The notes: a model not told the origin generated them from the sequence alone. A stretch of DNA of 64,000 bases from Umezawaea endophytica (GCF_025061645.1 NZ_JANYMP010000002.1:746494-810493); one strand, 5' to 3'. Positions 1-9,387 are shown, numbered from the stretch's first letter. Program-made: numbers and translations.

Positions 1-1
1 G

Positions 2-133
2 GCGCCCGACCTGCTGCTGGAGTACGACAACACCCAGGGCGGCGCGAACCACGTGCACTCGGTGTGGCGCAGGCACGCAGGAGACTTCGGCGACGACCTG
101 CTCGCCGCCCACCACACCGAAGTGGATCACTGA
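2..133 (+). CDS. DUF3500-like protein, C-terminal fragment
   Basis: Only the last 43 codons lie in the window; the frame is open from base 2 and ends at TGA 131-133. The tail LLLEYDNTQGGANHVHSVW, followed by GDFGDDLL and a His-rich end, matches what I recall of the C-terminus of DUF3500 proteins, a family of unknown function. The next gene begins 5 bases after the stop, so the two may share a transcript. The name rests on a short tail and is tentative. Confidence 0.6.
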   Translation, partial: APDLLLEYDNTQGGANHVHSVWRRHAGDFGDDLLAAHHTEVDH

Positions 134-138
134 GCCCG

Positions 139-792
139 GTGGAACCAGACTGGCCCCGCACCCCCGAAGACGCGATCACCCTCCAGGAACGGCTCCGCCC
201 GCTCGTCCGCACCACCACCGACCCCGGCCTGGAGATCCGCACGGTCGCGGGCCTGGACGTCGGGTACGCCGACGACGAGCGGCTCGCCGCGGCCGTCGTC
301 GTGCTGGACGCCGAAACGCTGGAGACGCTGGACGAGGTCGTGGTGCTCGGCACCACGGACTTCCCGTACGTGCCGGGGCTCTTCGCGTTCCGCGAGCTGC
401 CGTCGCTGCTCACGGCGCTCGACGCGCTCTCGGTCGCGCCGGACCTGCTGGTGTGCGACGGGCAGGGGCTCGCCCACCCGCGCCGCTTCGGGCTCGCCTG
501 CCACCTCGGCGTCGTGGTGGACCTGCCGAGCGTTGGCGTGGCGAAGACCCCGATGGGCCCGTTCGCCATGCCCGGTGAAGACCGCGGCTCGGCCACGGAC
601 CTGCTGCTGGAGGACGAGGTCGTCGGCCGCGCGCTGCGCACCCGTTCCGGCGTGAAGCCGGTCTTCGTGTCCGTGGGGCACCGGCTGGACCTGGACCGGG
701 CGTGCGCCGAGGTCCTGCGGCTGTGCACGGACTTCCGGCTGCCGGAGACGACCCGGCGCGCGGACTCCCTGGGACGGCTTCAGCTCAGGTAG
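139..792 (+). CDS. nfi: Endonuclease V (deoxyinosine 3' endonuclease)
   Basis: A 217-residue protein that nicks DNA one phosphodiester 3' of deoxyinosine, starting repair of deaminated adenine. Expected residues are visible: Asp40 in AGLDVGY, the wedge PYVPGL at 76-81, Glu86, Asp107 in VCDGQG and His113. I chose GTG 139 because family homology begins near Trp5; the frame runs further upstream, but that part would overlap the DUF3500 gene and is Arg/Pro-rich junk. The 3' end overlaps the convergent GH4 gene by 13 bases. Length is normal for bacterial Nfi. Confidence 0.93.
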   Translation: MEPDWPRTPEDAITLQERLRPLVRTTTDPGLEIRTVAGLDVGYADDERLAAAVVVLDAETLETLDEVVVLGTTDFPYVPGLFAFRELPSLLTALDALSVAPDLLVCDGQGLAHPRRFGLACHLGVVVDLPSVGVAKTPMGPFAMPGEDRGSATDLLLEDEVVGRALRTRSGVKPVFVSVGHRLDLDRACAEVLRLCTDFRLPETTRRADSLGRLQLR

Positions 793-2078
793 CCCAGTTC
801 CGGGTGGTGCGCGCGGTAGCCGTCGAGGAGCCTGCGCGCGACGCCGACCGAGTCGACCAGCGGGTGCAGGGCGAAGGCCTTGACGGCGTCGGCCTTCGAG
901 CCGCCCGCCGCCGCGTCGAGGACGGCCCGGTCGACCGCCTTGACGGTGCCGACCAGAGCTGCGGCGTGGTCGTCGAGCGGGCTCACCACGAGCGGCCGGG
1001 CACCCGTCGCGTCGACCGTGCTCGGCACCTCGATGACGGCCCGCGCGTCCAGGACGGACAGGGTGGAACCGTTGGGGACGTTGAGGATCAGCGTCGTGCG
1101 CCAGTCGTTCGCGATGGCGTGCATCAGGGCCAGCGCGACCTGCTCGTAACCGCCGCCGTCGAGGTCGCCCGAGTCGCGCTCGTCGTCGCGGGTCTCGGCC
1201 ATGTACGTCGCCTCGCGCTCCAGCCGGGTGCGGTCCCAGCTCGCGAAGCTCGGTGCCTCGTAGAACTTCCGCTGCTGCTCCAGGAGGAACGCCCCGCGCG
1301 AGGCGCCGGACGCGACGGCCTCCCTGGTGGAGTAGTAGTAGTGCAGGTACTCGTTCGGGATCGCGCCGAGCGTGCGCAGCCAATCGGCGCCGAAGAGCTT
1401 GCCCTCCTCGAACGACTCCAGCCTGTCCGTGTCGGCCAGCAGGCGCGGCAGCAGGTCCACGCCGTCGACGTGCAGGCTCCGCAGCCAGCCGAGGTGGTTG
1501 AGGCCCACGTAGTCGGGCCACGCCGTGTCGAGGTCCACGTCCAGCGCGCGGGCGACCCGGCGGCCGAGGCCGACGGGGGAGTCGCAGATGCCGATCACCC
1601 GGTCGCCCAGGTGCCGTGCCATCGCCTCGGTGACCACACCCGCGGGGTTGGTGAAGTTGATGACCCACGCCTCGGGCGCGACGGCGGCGATCCGGCGGGC
1701 GATGTCCACGGCCACCGGGACGGTCCGCAGCGCGTAGGAGACGCCGCCCGCGCCGACGGTCTCCTGGCCCAGCACGCCCTCCTGCCGTGCCACGAGCTCG
1801 TCCGCCGCCCGGCCCGCGAGACCGCCGACCCGGATGGCGGAGAACACGAAGTCCGCACCGCGCAGGGCGTCGTCGAGGTCCGTGGTCGCGGTGATCGACG
1901 GCGCGTCCGGCACACCCGCCGAGCGTTCGGCCAGCACCTTCCCGATCGCGTCCAGCCGGGCGCGGTCCACGTCGTGCAGCACCAGTTCGGTCACGCGCCC
2001 CGGCGAGCGGTCCATCAGCAGCGCGCGGTGGACGAGCGGAACGCGGAACCCGCCGCCACCAAGGATCACCAGCCTCAT
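780..2078 (-). CDS. Glycoside hydrolase family 4 (6-phospho-beta-glucosidase-like)
   Basis: A 432-residue GH4 enzyme. This family cleaves glycosides by an NAD+- and Mn2+-dependent redox elimination mechanism. The Rossmann start MRLVILGGGGF, the FTNPAG loop at 142-147, the metal-binding Cys165 in GICDSP and His195 in GLNHLGW are all seen. The ATG at 2078 is where family homology starts; the frame runs further upstream without it. Substrate cannot be read from sequence: many actinomycete members carry the 6-phospho name, but no PTS gene lies nearby, so an unphosphorylated glucoside is possible. It diverges from the S15 peptidase across 233 bases and overlaps the end of nfi. Confidence 0.88.
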   Translation of the reverse strand: MRLVILGGGGFRVPLVHRALLMDRSPGRVTELVLHDVDRARLDAIGKVLAERSAGVPDAPSITATTDLDDALRGADFVFSAIRVGGLAGRAADELVARQEGVLGQETVGAGGVSYALRTVPVAVDIARRIAAVAPEAWVINFTNPAGVVTEAMARHLGDRVIGICDSPVGLGRRVARALDVDLDTAWPDYVGLNHLGWLRSLHVDGVDLLPRLLADTDRLESFEEGKLFGADWLRTLGAIPNEYLHYYYSTREAVASGASRGAFLLEQQRKFYEAPSFASWDRTRLEREATYMAETRDDERDSGDLDGGGYEQVALALMHAIANDWRTTLILNVPNGSTLSVLDARAVIEVPSTVDATGARPLVVSPLDDHAAALVGTVKAVDRAVLDAAAGGSKADAVKAFALHPLVDSVGVARRLLDGYRAHHPELGYLS

Positions 2079-2311
2079 GCGGCTCTTTGTACCCCGGTTC
2101 GCCCTCGACGGCTCGGGCGTGGTGGCCCGCCGGAGTTGCTCCCGTTGCTGCACTTGGCCGCGGGGGCTTCGGACGGCACACCGATTGGCGCTGGTCAACC
2201 ACCCGATCGTCGGTTCTCGTTCCATCGTCCACTGTGGACATAAGGGTCTTGACAGGTCTTGCGGGCAGCGGGAAGGGTGCGGTGTCCGCCAGTTCAGCTC
2301 GGAGTTTCGTG

Positions 2312-4168
2312 ATGGGGGTCCTCGTGAGGGCTGCTCGAAGAGTCGCCTTGGTGGCAGCGCTGGTGTCGCTGCCGTTGACGCTCGCGCCGGTCGTCGCCAG
2401 TGCCGCGCCGGAAGGCCCGGTCTTCGTCGACGGCGAGGCGCAGCCGGTGTTCGACCCGAAGGACGTGGTGCGCGAGAGCCTGTACGTCCGCGCGCCGGTC
2501 GACAGCGACCGCGACGGCAAGGCCGACGAGGTGTACGCGGAGGTCGTCCGGCCGACCGCGACCACGCGTGGCCTCAAGGTGCCCGTCGTGTACATGAACA
2601 GCCCGTACTTCTCCGGCGGCAACGACGTGGCCAACCACAACGTCGACGTCGAGCTGTACGTCCCGGACGGCAAGGGGCACTACGACCGGCGTGACGGCAA
2701 GCAGCTCTCCGCGCAGGCGGACGAGCGCGTCGCCGCGGCCGTCGGGCCGAACGCCGGGCCGATCACGTCCGCACGCTACGAGGGGTACTTCATCGCGCGC
2801 GGCTTCGCCGTGGTCTACGCGGAGTCGCTCGGCACCGGCAAGTCCACCGGCTGCCCCACCTCCGGTGGCCGCAACGAGACCATCGGCTCCAAGTCCGTGG
2901 TCGACTGGCTCAACGGCCGCGCGTTCGCCCGTGACAGCGCCGGGACCCCGGTGAAGGCCACCTGGACGACCGGCAAGACCGCGATGATGGGCGTGTCCTA
3001 CAACGGAACCCTGCCCAACGCGGTCGCCGCGACCGGCGTGCGGGGCCTGGAGGCCATCGTCCCGATCGCCGCCATCTCGAGCTGGTACGACTACTACCGG
3101 GCCGACGGCGCGGTCGTGGCGCCGGGCACGTTCCAGGGCGAGGACCTGGACGTGCTGGCCGAGTACGTCTACACCCGCGAGGACCGGGAGATCTGCAAGC
3201 CGGTCATCGCCGAGATCGCCGCGAAGCAGGACCGGGTCACCGGCGACTACAGCGCGTTCTGGGACGAGCGGAACTACGTCAAGGACGCGAACAAGGTGCG
3301 CGCCGCGGTGCTCGCCGTGCACGGGCTGAACGACTGGAACGTCAAGGGCAAGCACGTCGTCCAGTGGTACGAGGCGTTGCGGCGCAACGGTGTCGAGCAC
3401 AAGATCTGGTGGCACCAGTCCGGCCACACCGACCCGGACACGCTGCGGTCGGTCGAGTGGCGGCGCACCCTGAACCGCTGGTTCAGCCACTACCTCTACG
3501 GCGTCGACAACGGCGTCCAGCGCGAGCCGAAGGCGACGATCCAGCGCGAGGACAGGACGACCTGGACCGACGAGGCCGACTGGCCCGCGCCCGGCACGTC
3601 GGACGCGTCCCTGCGGCCGACCGCGGGCGGCTCCGCGAAGGGCGGGCTGTCGGCGAAGTCGTCGGGCAGGTCCGTGGTCGAGAGCCTGCGGGACAACTCC
3701 GCGATCCTGGCCGAGACGCTGGTCAACGCCCCGGCGTCGGAGAACCGCCTGTCCTACGCGACCTCGGCGCTCGCCACGTCGCTGCGCCTGTCCGGCACGC
3801 CGTCGGTCGACCTGGGCATCTCGTTCGACAAGCCCGCCGCCAACGTGACGGCGCTGCTGGTCGACCGCTTCCCGGACGGCACGAGCAAGATCGTCACGCG
3901 TGGCTGGACGGACCCGCAGAACCGGTCCCGTCCCAGCCGGACCGAGGCGATCAAGCCCGGCAAGCGGTACCAGGTCGAGGTGGAGTTCGAGCCGAAGGAC
4001 TACGTCTTCGCCGCGGGCCACACCGTGGAGTTCGTGGTGCTGTCGAGCGACTACGACTACACGCTCCGCCCGCAACCGGGGGTGAGCCTGTCGGTCGACC
4101 TGGGCCGCACGACCCTCGACCTGCCCGTGGTGGGCGGCAAGGCCGCCCTGCGCCGGGCGATCGGCTGA
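2312..4168 (+). CDS. Secreted Xaa-Pro dipeptidyl-peptidase (S15 family)
   Basis: A 618-residue exported serine peptidase expected to release Xaa-Pro dipeptides from extracellular peptides. A signal peptide occupies about residues 1-32 (Arg-rich start, hydrophobic stretch, cut near ASA-APEG). The catalytic serine sits in MMGVSYNGT, and the acid and histidine probably lie in GLNDWN and QSGHTDP. The C-terminal third is the S15 jelly-roll domain. GGAG at 2301 precedes ATG 2312; a GTG directly before it (2309) is an alternative start. Calcium or cofactor use is not evident. Confidence 0.9.
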   Translation: MGVLVRAARRVALVAALVSLPLTLAPVVASAAPEGPVFVDGEAQPVFDPKDVVRESLYVRAPVDSDRDGKADEVYAEVVRPTATTRGLKVPVVYMNSPYFSGGNDVANHNVDVELYVPDGKGHYDRRDGKQLSAQADERVAAAVGPNAGPITSARYEGYFIARGFAVVYAESLGTGKSTGCPTSGGRNETIGSKSVVDWLNGRAFARDSAGTPVKATWTTGKTAMMGVSYNGTLPNAVAATGVRGLEAIVPIAAISSWYDYYRADGAVVAPGTFQGEDLDVLAEYVYTREDREICKPVIAEIAAKQDRVTGDYSAFWDERNYVKDANKVRAAVLAVHGLNDWNVKGKHVVQWYEALRRNGVEHKIWWHQSGHTDPDTLRSVEWRRTLNRWFSHYLYGVDNGVQREPKATIQREDRTTWTDEADWPAPGTSDASLRPTAGGSAKGGLSAKSSGRSVVESLRDNSAILAETLVNAPASENRLSYATSALATSLRLSGTPSVDLGISFDKPAANVTALLVDRFPDGTSKIVTRGWTDPQNRSRPSRTEAIKPGKRYQVEVEFEPKDYVFAAGHTVEFVVLSSDYDYTLRPQPGVSLSVDLGRTTLDLPVVGGKAALRRAIG

Positions 4169-4267
4169 GCCACCGGGGTGGAGCCTCCTCCCCTGGGGCT
4201 CCACCCCGGCCCTCGGCCGCGGCAGGGTAGACCACGCCACCGACAGAACCGCTTCGACGGCGCCGAG

Positions 4268-4295
4268 TTGTCCACAGGCCGGCCGGTTGTCCACA
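4268..4295 (+). promoter_or_regulatory. Two direct TTGTCCACA boxes upstream of DUF4192 gene
   Basis: TTGTCCACA occurs at 4268-4276 and again at 4287-4295 in the same orientation, 19 bases apart, 52 bases before the DUF4192 start. The 9-mer equals the DnaA-box consensus described for high-GC actinomycetes. No dnaA, dnaN or AT-rich unwinding region is present, so this is not an origin; a DnaA-binding regulatory site or chance are the options. Confidence 0.35.
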
Positions 4296-4346
4296 GTGGA
4301 GCGGTTCGCGCTTTCGCCCGAACGCCTCCGGGGCCATGGTCGACGC

Positions 4347-5387
4347 ATGAGAACTTCACCACAGGCCCCCCAGGTCGAGGTGCACGGTCCCGCCGACCTG
4401 ATCGCCGCCGTCCCGCACCTGCTCGCCTACCACCCGGCCGACTCGCTGGTCCTGCTGGTCCTCAGCGACGACCGCCCGAGCAAGGTCACCATGAGCCTCC
4501 GCGTGGACCTGCCCCCGCCCCGACATCGACGCGCACTGGCCCACCAGCTCCTGACCCCCGTCCGCGGCGAGGCGGGTTCCGTGGTCCTGGTCGTCGTGGG
4601 CGGCGGCGCCCCGACCTCGTCGTCACTGCCGCACCAGAGCCTGGTCGACTGCCTGGAGTTCACGCTGGCGGCCGCCGCCGTCCCGCTGACGAGCGCGATC
4701 TGGGCGTCCGGCACCGCCGAGGGCGACCAGTGGATCGAGTACGGCCCCGCCGGGCGCACGGGCGCGGTCCCCGACCCGGCGGTCAGCGAACTGGCCGCCG
4801 CCTGCGCCGCCGCGGGCATGGTCACGTTCGCCAGCCGAGCCGACCTCGCCGCCGTTCTCACACCGGACGCCCCGGAAGCCCTGTCCAGGCGTGAAGCCCT
4901 GCTCGACGAGGCCGCGCTGCGCGCCGAGCACGACCAGGACCGCGAACAGGCCGCGCGCCAGGGCCTGCTCCTGATCACCCGAGCCGTCACCACCTCCTCC
5001 GCGCGCACCACGCGGATGTCCGACGCCGACGTCGTCGCCCTGACCCTGGCCCTCACCGACCTCTGGGTCCGCGACGCGGCCCTGGTCTTCGCCACCGGCC
5101 CCCACGCGACAGCCGCCGAACACCTCTGGACCGAACTCACCAGAGCCACCCCGATCCCGGAACGGGCCCAGGCAGCCACCCTCCTGGCCTTCTCCGCCTA
5201 CCTGCGCGGCGACGGCGCCCTGGCCTCCGTGGCCTTGGACCGAGCAGAAGAAGCCTGCCCCAGCCACCGCCTGGCCTCCCTCGTCCGCTCAGCCCTGGAC
5301 CACGCCCTACCCCCAGACCAACTGGCACGAATAGCCATGACCTCAGCCCGCCCGGACTGGACCCCGGACACCCCCCAATGGCCCTGA
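4347..5387 (+). CDS. DUF4192 domain protein
   Basis: A 346-residue cytoplasmic protein of the actinobacterial DUF4192 family, function unknown. The diagnostic N-terminal stretch is present: V-x-G-P-A-D-L-I-A-A-V-P-H-L-L near 10-25, then YHPADSLVLLVL. No signal peptide or membrane segment is seen. ATG 4347 fits the family start; a TTG at 4287 would overlap the DnaA-like box. The last 100 codons show marked C-ending bias and run into a GC-rich repeat region without a clear terminator. Confidence 0.85.
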   Translation: MRTSPQAPQVEVHGPADLIAAVPHLLAYHPADSLVLLVLSDDRPSKVTMSLRVDLPPPRHRRALAHQLLTPVRGEAGSVVLVVVGGGAPTSSSLPHQSLVDCLEFTLAAAAVPLTSAIWASGTAEGDQWIEYGPAGRTGAVPDPAVSELAAACAAAGMVTFASRADLAAVLTPDAPEALSRREALLDEAALRAEHDQDREQAARQGLLLITRAVTTSSARTTRMSDADVVALTLALTDLWVRDAALVFATGPHATAAEHLWTELTRATPIPERAQAATLLAFSAYLRGDGALASVALDRAEEACPSHRLASLVRSALDHALPPDQLARIAMTSARPDWTPDTPQWP

Positions 5388-5411
5388 CCCCCACCCCCAC
5401 CCGCCGCACCC

Positions 5412-5772
5412 CCGGCCGCCACCGCCTCGCCCGCGCAGCGGGCCGTAGACCACCGCTTTGGTTCGCGGTGTGGCGCGCGGTGTTCCAGCGGCGACGTCCC
5501 AGCGCCGACACCGTTCATCAGCGGCCCTGACCGGCCGCGCCACCACTTCACCTGCCCAGCGCGCCGCAGACCACCGCTGTGGTTCGTGGTGTGGCGCGCG
5601 GTGTTTCGGCGGCGACGTTCCAGCGCCGACACCGTTCACCAGCGGCCCTGACCGGCCGCGCCACCGCCTCACCCGCGCAGCGGGCCGTAGACCACCGCTG
5701 TGGTTCGCGGAGTTCCCGCTGTCGACGTGTCAGCGTCGGCATCGATCACCAGCGGCCCTGACCGACCGACCG
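5412..5772. repeat. Degenerate tandem repeat, 121-bp period, three copies
   Basis: Three consecutive units share the core 'agaccaccgct' with starts of the preceding (gtagacc/gcagacc) at 5445, 5566 and 5687, exactly 121 bases apart. Each continues with a 'ggttcg' segment and ends near 'cagcggccctgaccg'. Copies 1 and 2 are highly alike; copy 3 has lost the middle. A period of 121 is not a multiple of three, so the open frames seen here on both strands change frame at every unit and are not genes. The stretch 5388-6269 holds no gene I can support. Confidence 0.8.
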
Positions 5773-5801
5773 CGCCGCACATGACTGGTCTGCTCCACGG
5801 C

Positions 5802-6020
5802 GTGCCACATGGTGCTCCGCAACCACACCACTGTCACCCGGCAGCCCTGACCCATCCACAGACCTGGCACACAGCGCTCCAGCGGCCACGCGCTACCCGC
5901 GCCACGGCTGTCCGGCAGCTCTGACTTATCGCCCGCGCCGCAGCCCACCGGCTAGGCGCACAGCGCTCCGGCAACCACCCGCTGCCCGCGCCACCGTTCC
6001 AGTAGCCCCGACCCATCGAC
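5802..6020. repeat. Decayed repeat of about 89 bp after the 121-bp array
   Basis: The motif 'cacagcgctcc' recurs at 5870 and 5959, 89 bases apart, each followed by a 'cccgcgccac' block and a 'gcagc..tgac' or 'gtagccccgac' block. A weaker third copy lies near 5806. It looks like a diverged relative or extension of the preceding array. No promoter or reading frame is supported through this stretch. Confidence 0.5.
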
Positions 6021-6269
6021 CATGCCCTGCTGACGACCAGGTTCCCGCAGTCATACCCAACCGCTGACCACGCGGCTCTCACCCATGCCCTCAGCCGCCT
6101 CGGCACTGAGCCCGTCCCTTGAAACCTCGACCCACCGGCGCCTCCGGCGCCGCTCTAACCCTCGCGAGCCCGAGGCTCGCCTCCAGCGCCCTCAACCCAC
6201 CCACCTACCAGCCCCCCAGCCCACCCCCCCCAGACCGGCGGTCGCACTTCCCCTGTCACCGCCGAAACG

Positions 6270-6308
6270 CCGCTGGGGTCGGACCCGTCCCCGGTCCGAC
6301 CCCAGCGG
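6270..6308 (-). terminator. Terminator hairpin after S9 peptidase gene
   Basis: A perfect 16-bp stem (arms 6270-6285 and 6293-6308) with a 7-base loop lies 16 bases beyond the stop of the minus-strand S9 peptidase gene. There is no U-tract, as is common in this window. Confidence 0.8.
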
Positions 6309-6324
6309 TGTGCACAACCAGCTC

Positions 6325-8373
6325 TCAGAGCAGCTCCGGCCGCTCCCACTCCTCGGCGAGAACGTGCTCACCGAGGAACGCGAAGATCGTCTCGTACCAG
6401 ATCCGGCTGTTGCCGGGAGTGAGGATCCAATGGTTCTCGGTCGGGTAGTACAGGAACTTGGCGTTGACGCCGTGCCGCAGCAGGTCGAAGTACAGCCGCT
6501 GGCCTTCGCCGATCGGCACCCGGTAGTCCTTGTCGCCGTGGATCACCAGCATCGGCGTCTCGATGTTCGCGACGTACAGGTGCGGCGAGTTGGCCTTCAC
6601 GCGATCGGGCTGCGTGAGCGGGTCGCCCATCTCGCGGATCCAGTAGTACCCGCCGTCGGTGCTGCCGGTGAACGCGTCCAGGTGCCACAGCGAAGCGTGG
6701 GTGACGATCGCGCGGAACCTGGTGGTCTGCGTGGCGATCCAGTTGGCCATGTAGCCGCCGAACGAGCCGCCCATCGCGGCGGTGCGGCTGTCGTCGATGT
6801 CGTCGCGGCGTTCGGCGACGTCCGTGATGGCCATCAGGTCGGTGTACGGCTCCGCGCCCCAACGGCCCCAGCCCGCCTTGACGAACTCGTGGCCGTAGCC
6901 GGTGGACAGCGCCGGGTCTGGCAGCAGGACCGCGTAGCCGCGCGCGGCCATCAGCCACGGGTTCCAGCGCCAGCTCCAGTTGCTCCAGCTCATCACCGGG
7001 CCGCCGTGCACCCACAGCAGCAGCGGCGCGGGCCGGTCGACCGAGGCGTCTTCGGGGAGCACCAGCCAGGCGCGCACGGTGCGGCCGTCGGCGACGGTGG
7101 TCTCGATCTCGGTCAGGGTGCCCGGCACGGAGGAGACCGCGCCGGGGGCGGGCAGGCGCACCGGCTCCTGGTCGACGGCGGTGGCGTCGAGGCGCACCGG
7201 GGTCGGCGGGTGGTCGACGGCTCCGCCCATGGCGTACACGGTCGCGCCGTCGGGGCTGACGATGACGTCGGTGTACCCACCGCGCGCGGTGAGCCGGGTG
7301 ATCGCGCCCGATGCCAGGTCCAGCCGCCACACGGGCTGGTGGCCGTGGTCGCTGCTGGTGAAGTAGACGGCGTCGCCGGTGGGGCTGACGACGGGGGAGG
7401 CGGGCTCCTCGGTGAAGTCCGGCGTGAGGTCGGTGATGTCACCGGTCGCTACGTCGATCCGCACCAGCGTGCCGTACCAGGGGCTGTCCGCCGTCGAGTC
7501 GACGACGCGGACGGCGATCACGGACGCCGAGTCCGGGGTGAAGGCCGCGCTGCCGAACGAGTGGTCGGGCTGGTCGGCCAGCACCCGGCTGGAGCTGCCG
7601 TCGGTCGCGGCCAGCCGCAGGTTGTAGCGGTCGCCGTACGAGGGGCTGACCGGGACCTGCTCCGAGAAGATGGCCCACCGGCCGTCGGGGCTGATCGCGA
7701 TGATCTCCTCGATCGTGCTCCGGGCGTCGGGGGCCAGATCGGTAACGGTCTCGACGCGCCCGCTGTCGGCGCTGACCGGGCCGGTGGCGAGCGCGCGCCG
7801 GTAGGCGGGGCCGACGTCGGAGTCCCAGTACCGGATCGGGTAGCCCTCGTGCAGGATCGCGGTGACCCCGGAGTCGTCGCGGGCCTTGCGCTTGGCGGCG
7901 TCCTCCTCGCCGAACGCGGCGGTGGGGTGCGCGGACGCCGACAGCAGCAGGTGGCCCGTGTCGGCGGCGACGGCGAAGCCGTCGACACCACCCGCCGGGC
8001 GGTACACCTCCCTGGCCTCACCGGTCGGCGGCAGCAGCCACAGGGCCGTCTTGTCCTTGCCCTGCTTGTCCTTGTCGTCGGACTGGGCGTCGGGACGGCT
8101 GGACAGGAACAGGACAGACCCGTCCGGCGTGAACTCGGGACTGGACTCGCCCTTCGCCGCGCTGGTCAGCCGCCGTGGCTGCCGCGTGCCGCCGGGGTCG
8201 ATCTCCCAGAGCGCGCCCTGCCACTTCTTGCCGTCCGGCGAGAGCTCGGACACGACGGCCACCAGGCGGGTGCCGTCGGGCGAGAGCGCTGGAGAGCCGA
8301 CGCGGGGCAGGGCGTTGAAGGCGGCGAGATCCGCGAAGTCCGCGACCGTCGCCGAACGGGGGCTGTCTGTCAT
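6325..8373 (-). CDS. S9 family prolyl-oligopeptidase-type peptidase
   Basis: A 682-residue cytoplasmic serine peptidase of the acylaminoacyl-peptidase/dipeptidyl-aminopeptidase group. The first ~420 residues carry repeated beta-propeller strands (LSPDGTRL, FTPDGSVLF, ISPDGRWAI). The C-terminal alpha/beta hydrolase has Ser537 in GGSFGGYM, Asp616 in HGDKDYRVP and His648 in ENHW. AGGAGG at 8385-8390 sits 11 bases before the ATG. It is the last gene of the ideR-galK-galE run, 6 bases after galE, so co-transcription is likely, but a metabolic tie is not obvious. Confidence 0.9.
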   Translation of the reverse strand: MTDSPRSATVADFADLAAFNALPRVGSPALSPDGTRLVAVVSELSPDGKKWQGALWEIDPGGTRQPRRLTSAAKGESSPEFTPDGSVLFLSSRPDAQSDDKDKQGKDKTALWLLPPTGEAREVYRPAGGVDGFAVAADTGHLLLSASAHPTAAFGEEDAAKRKARDDSGVTAILHEGYPIRYWDSDVGPAYRRALATGPVSADSGRVETVTDLAPDARSTIEEIIAISPDGRWAIFSEQVPVSPSYGDRYNLRLAATDGSSSRVLADQPDHSFGSAAFTPDSASVIAVRVVDSTADSPWYGTLVRIDVATGDITDLTPDFTEEPASPVVSPTGDAVYFTSSDHGHQPVWRLDLASGAITRLTARGGYTDVIVSPDGATVYAMGGAVDHPPTPVRLDATAVDQEPVRLPAPGAVSSVPGTLTEIETTVADGRTVRAWLVLPEDASVDRPAPLLLWVHGGPVMSWSNWSWRWNPWLMAARGYAVLLPDPALSTGYGHEFVKAGWGRWGAEPYTDLMAITDVAERRDDIDDSRTAAMGGSFGGYMANWIATQTTRFRAIVTHASLWHLDAFTGSTDGGYYWIREMGDPLTQPDRVKANSPHLYVANIETPMLVIHGDKDYRVPIGEGQRLYFDLLRHGVNAKFLYYPTENHWILTPGNSRIWYETIFAFLGEHVLAEEWERPELL

Positions 8374-8379
8374 CCGGGC

Positions 8380-9342
8380 TCATGCCTCCTGACGGGACCG
8401 GGTGAATTCCCAGGCATCGCGCACGATTCCGGTCAGGTCGGCGCGCTCGGGCTTCCACCCGAGTTCGGTCCGGGCCCGCTCGCTGGACGCGACCAGCACG
8501 GCGGGGTCGCCCGCGCGGCGCGGCGCGATGGCGGCGGGGATGGCGTGGCCGGTGACCTCGCGGCAGGTGTCGATGACCTGCTTCACCGAGAAACCGGTGC
8601 CGTTGCCCAGGTTGTAGATCCGGTGCTCACCGGCGGTGGCGTGCTCCAACGCCAGCAGGTGGGCGTCGGCGAGGTCGGTGACGTGGATGTAGTCGCGCAC
8701 GCACGTGCCGTCCTCGGTCGGCCAGTCCTCGCCGAAGATCTGGATCTGCTCGCGCTGCCCGAGCGCGACCTGGAGCACCAGCGGGATGAGGTGCGTCTCG
8801 ACCGCGTGCCGCTCGCCGATGGAGCCGTGCGCGCCCGCGACGTTGAAGTACCGCAGGCTCACCGCCGCCAGGCCGTGCGCGGCGGCGTAGGAGGTGATGG
8901 CGTGGTCGATCGCCAGCTTCGACGCGCCGTAGGTGTTGGTCGGGCGGGTCGGCGCGGTCTCGGAGATCGGGACCTCCTCCGGCTCGCCGTAGGTGGCGGC
9001 GGTGGAGGAGAACACCAGTCGCGGGGTGCCGTGCTCGCGCATGGCGTCCAGCAGCCGCAGCGAGGTGACGACGTTGCCCTGCCAGTACTTGGCCGGGTCC
9101 ACCATCGATTCGCCGACCAGCGACTTGGCCGCGAAGTGCAGCACCCCGTCGAAACCCTCGGCCAGCACGGTGCCGATGACGTCGTCGATGTCGCCCCGCA
9201 CGAACCGGGCGCCATCGGGAACGGCGTCGGCGTGCCCCGTGGACAGGTCGTCGAGCACGACCACCTCGTGGCCCGACTCGATCAGCCGAGCCGCGTTCAC
9301 GCTGCCGACGTACCCAGCACCGCCCGTCACGAGCAGCTTCAC
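8380..9342 (-). CDS. galE: UDP-glucose 4-epimerase
   Basis: A 320-residue short-chain dehydrogenase that interconverts UDP-glucose and UDP-galactose with bound NAD+. The N-terminal TGGAGYVGS loop binds NAD; the catalytic Ser/Tyr/Lys appear as SSTAATYG and YGASK; the sugar-binding [10 protein letters not shown] and the C-terminal WKPERADL are typical. It lies 45 bases after galK. Besides galactose use, it supplies UDP-galactose for wall polymers. galT is not in the window. Confidence 0.95.
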   Translation of the reverse strand: MKLLVTGGAGYVGSVNAARLIESGHEVVVLDDLSTGHADAVPDGARFVRGDIDDVIGTVLAEGFDGVLHFAAKSLVGESMVDPAKYWQGNVVTSLRLLDAMREHGTPRLVFSSTAATYGEPEEVPISETAPTRPTNTYGASKLAIDHAITSYAAAHGLAAVSLRYFNVAGAHGSIGERHAVETHLIPLVLQVALGQREQIQIFGEDWPTEDGTCVRDYIHVTDLADAHLLALEHATAGEHRIYNLGNGTGFSVKQVIDTCREVTGHAIPAAIAPRRAGDPAVLVASSERARTELGWKPERADLTGIVRDAWEFTRSRQEA

Positions 9343-9387
9343 CGTTGTTCTCGCTTTCGTTCGTCAGGAGGGGGAGAGAAGTGCGGG

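Noticed and set aside
2249-2277. Promoter TTGACA at 2249 for the S15 peptidase gene
   Set aside because: No acceptable -10 box lies 16-18 bases downstream, so I do not list it.
127-2673. An 848-codon minus-strand frame over nfi, the GH4 gene and the S15 gene start
   Set aside because: Shadow frame: it crosses three recognised genes and codes for Arg/Gly/Pro-rich sequence without motifs.
4261-4346. Replication origin at the DnaA-box pair
   Set aside because: Only two boxes, no AT-rich region and no dnaA, dnaN or gyrB nearby.
5198-5742. Several short frames in the 121-bp array with repeated peptide motifs
   Set aside because: The peptides repeat only because the DNA repeats, and the 121-base period shifts frame each unit. 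No ribosome site or family match.
5412-5772. CRISPR array
   Set aside because: Units are 121 bp and adjoin each other with no unique spacers, and there are no cas genes.
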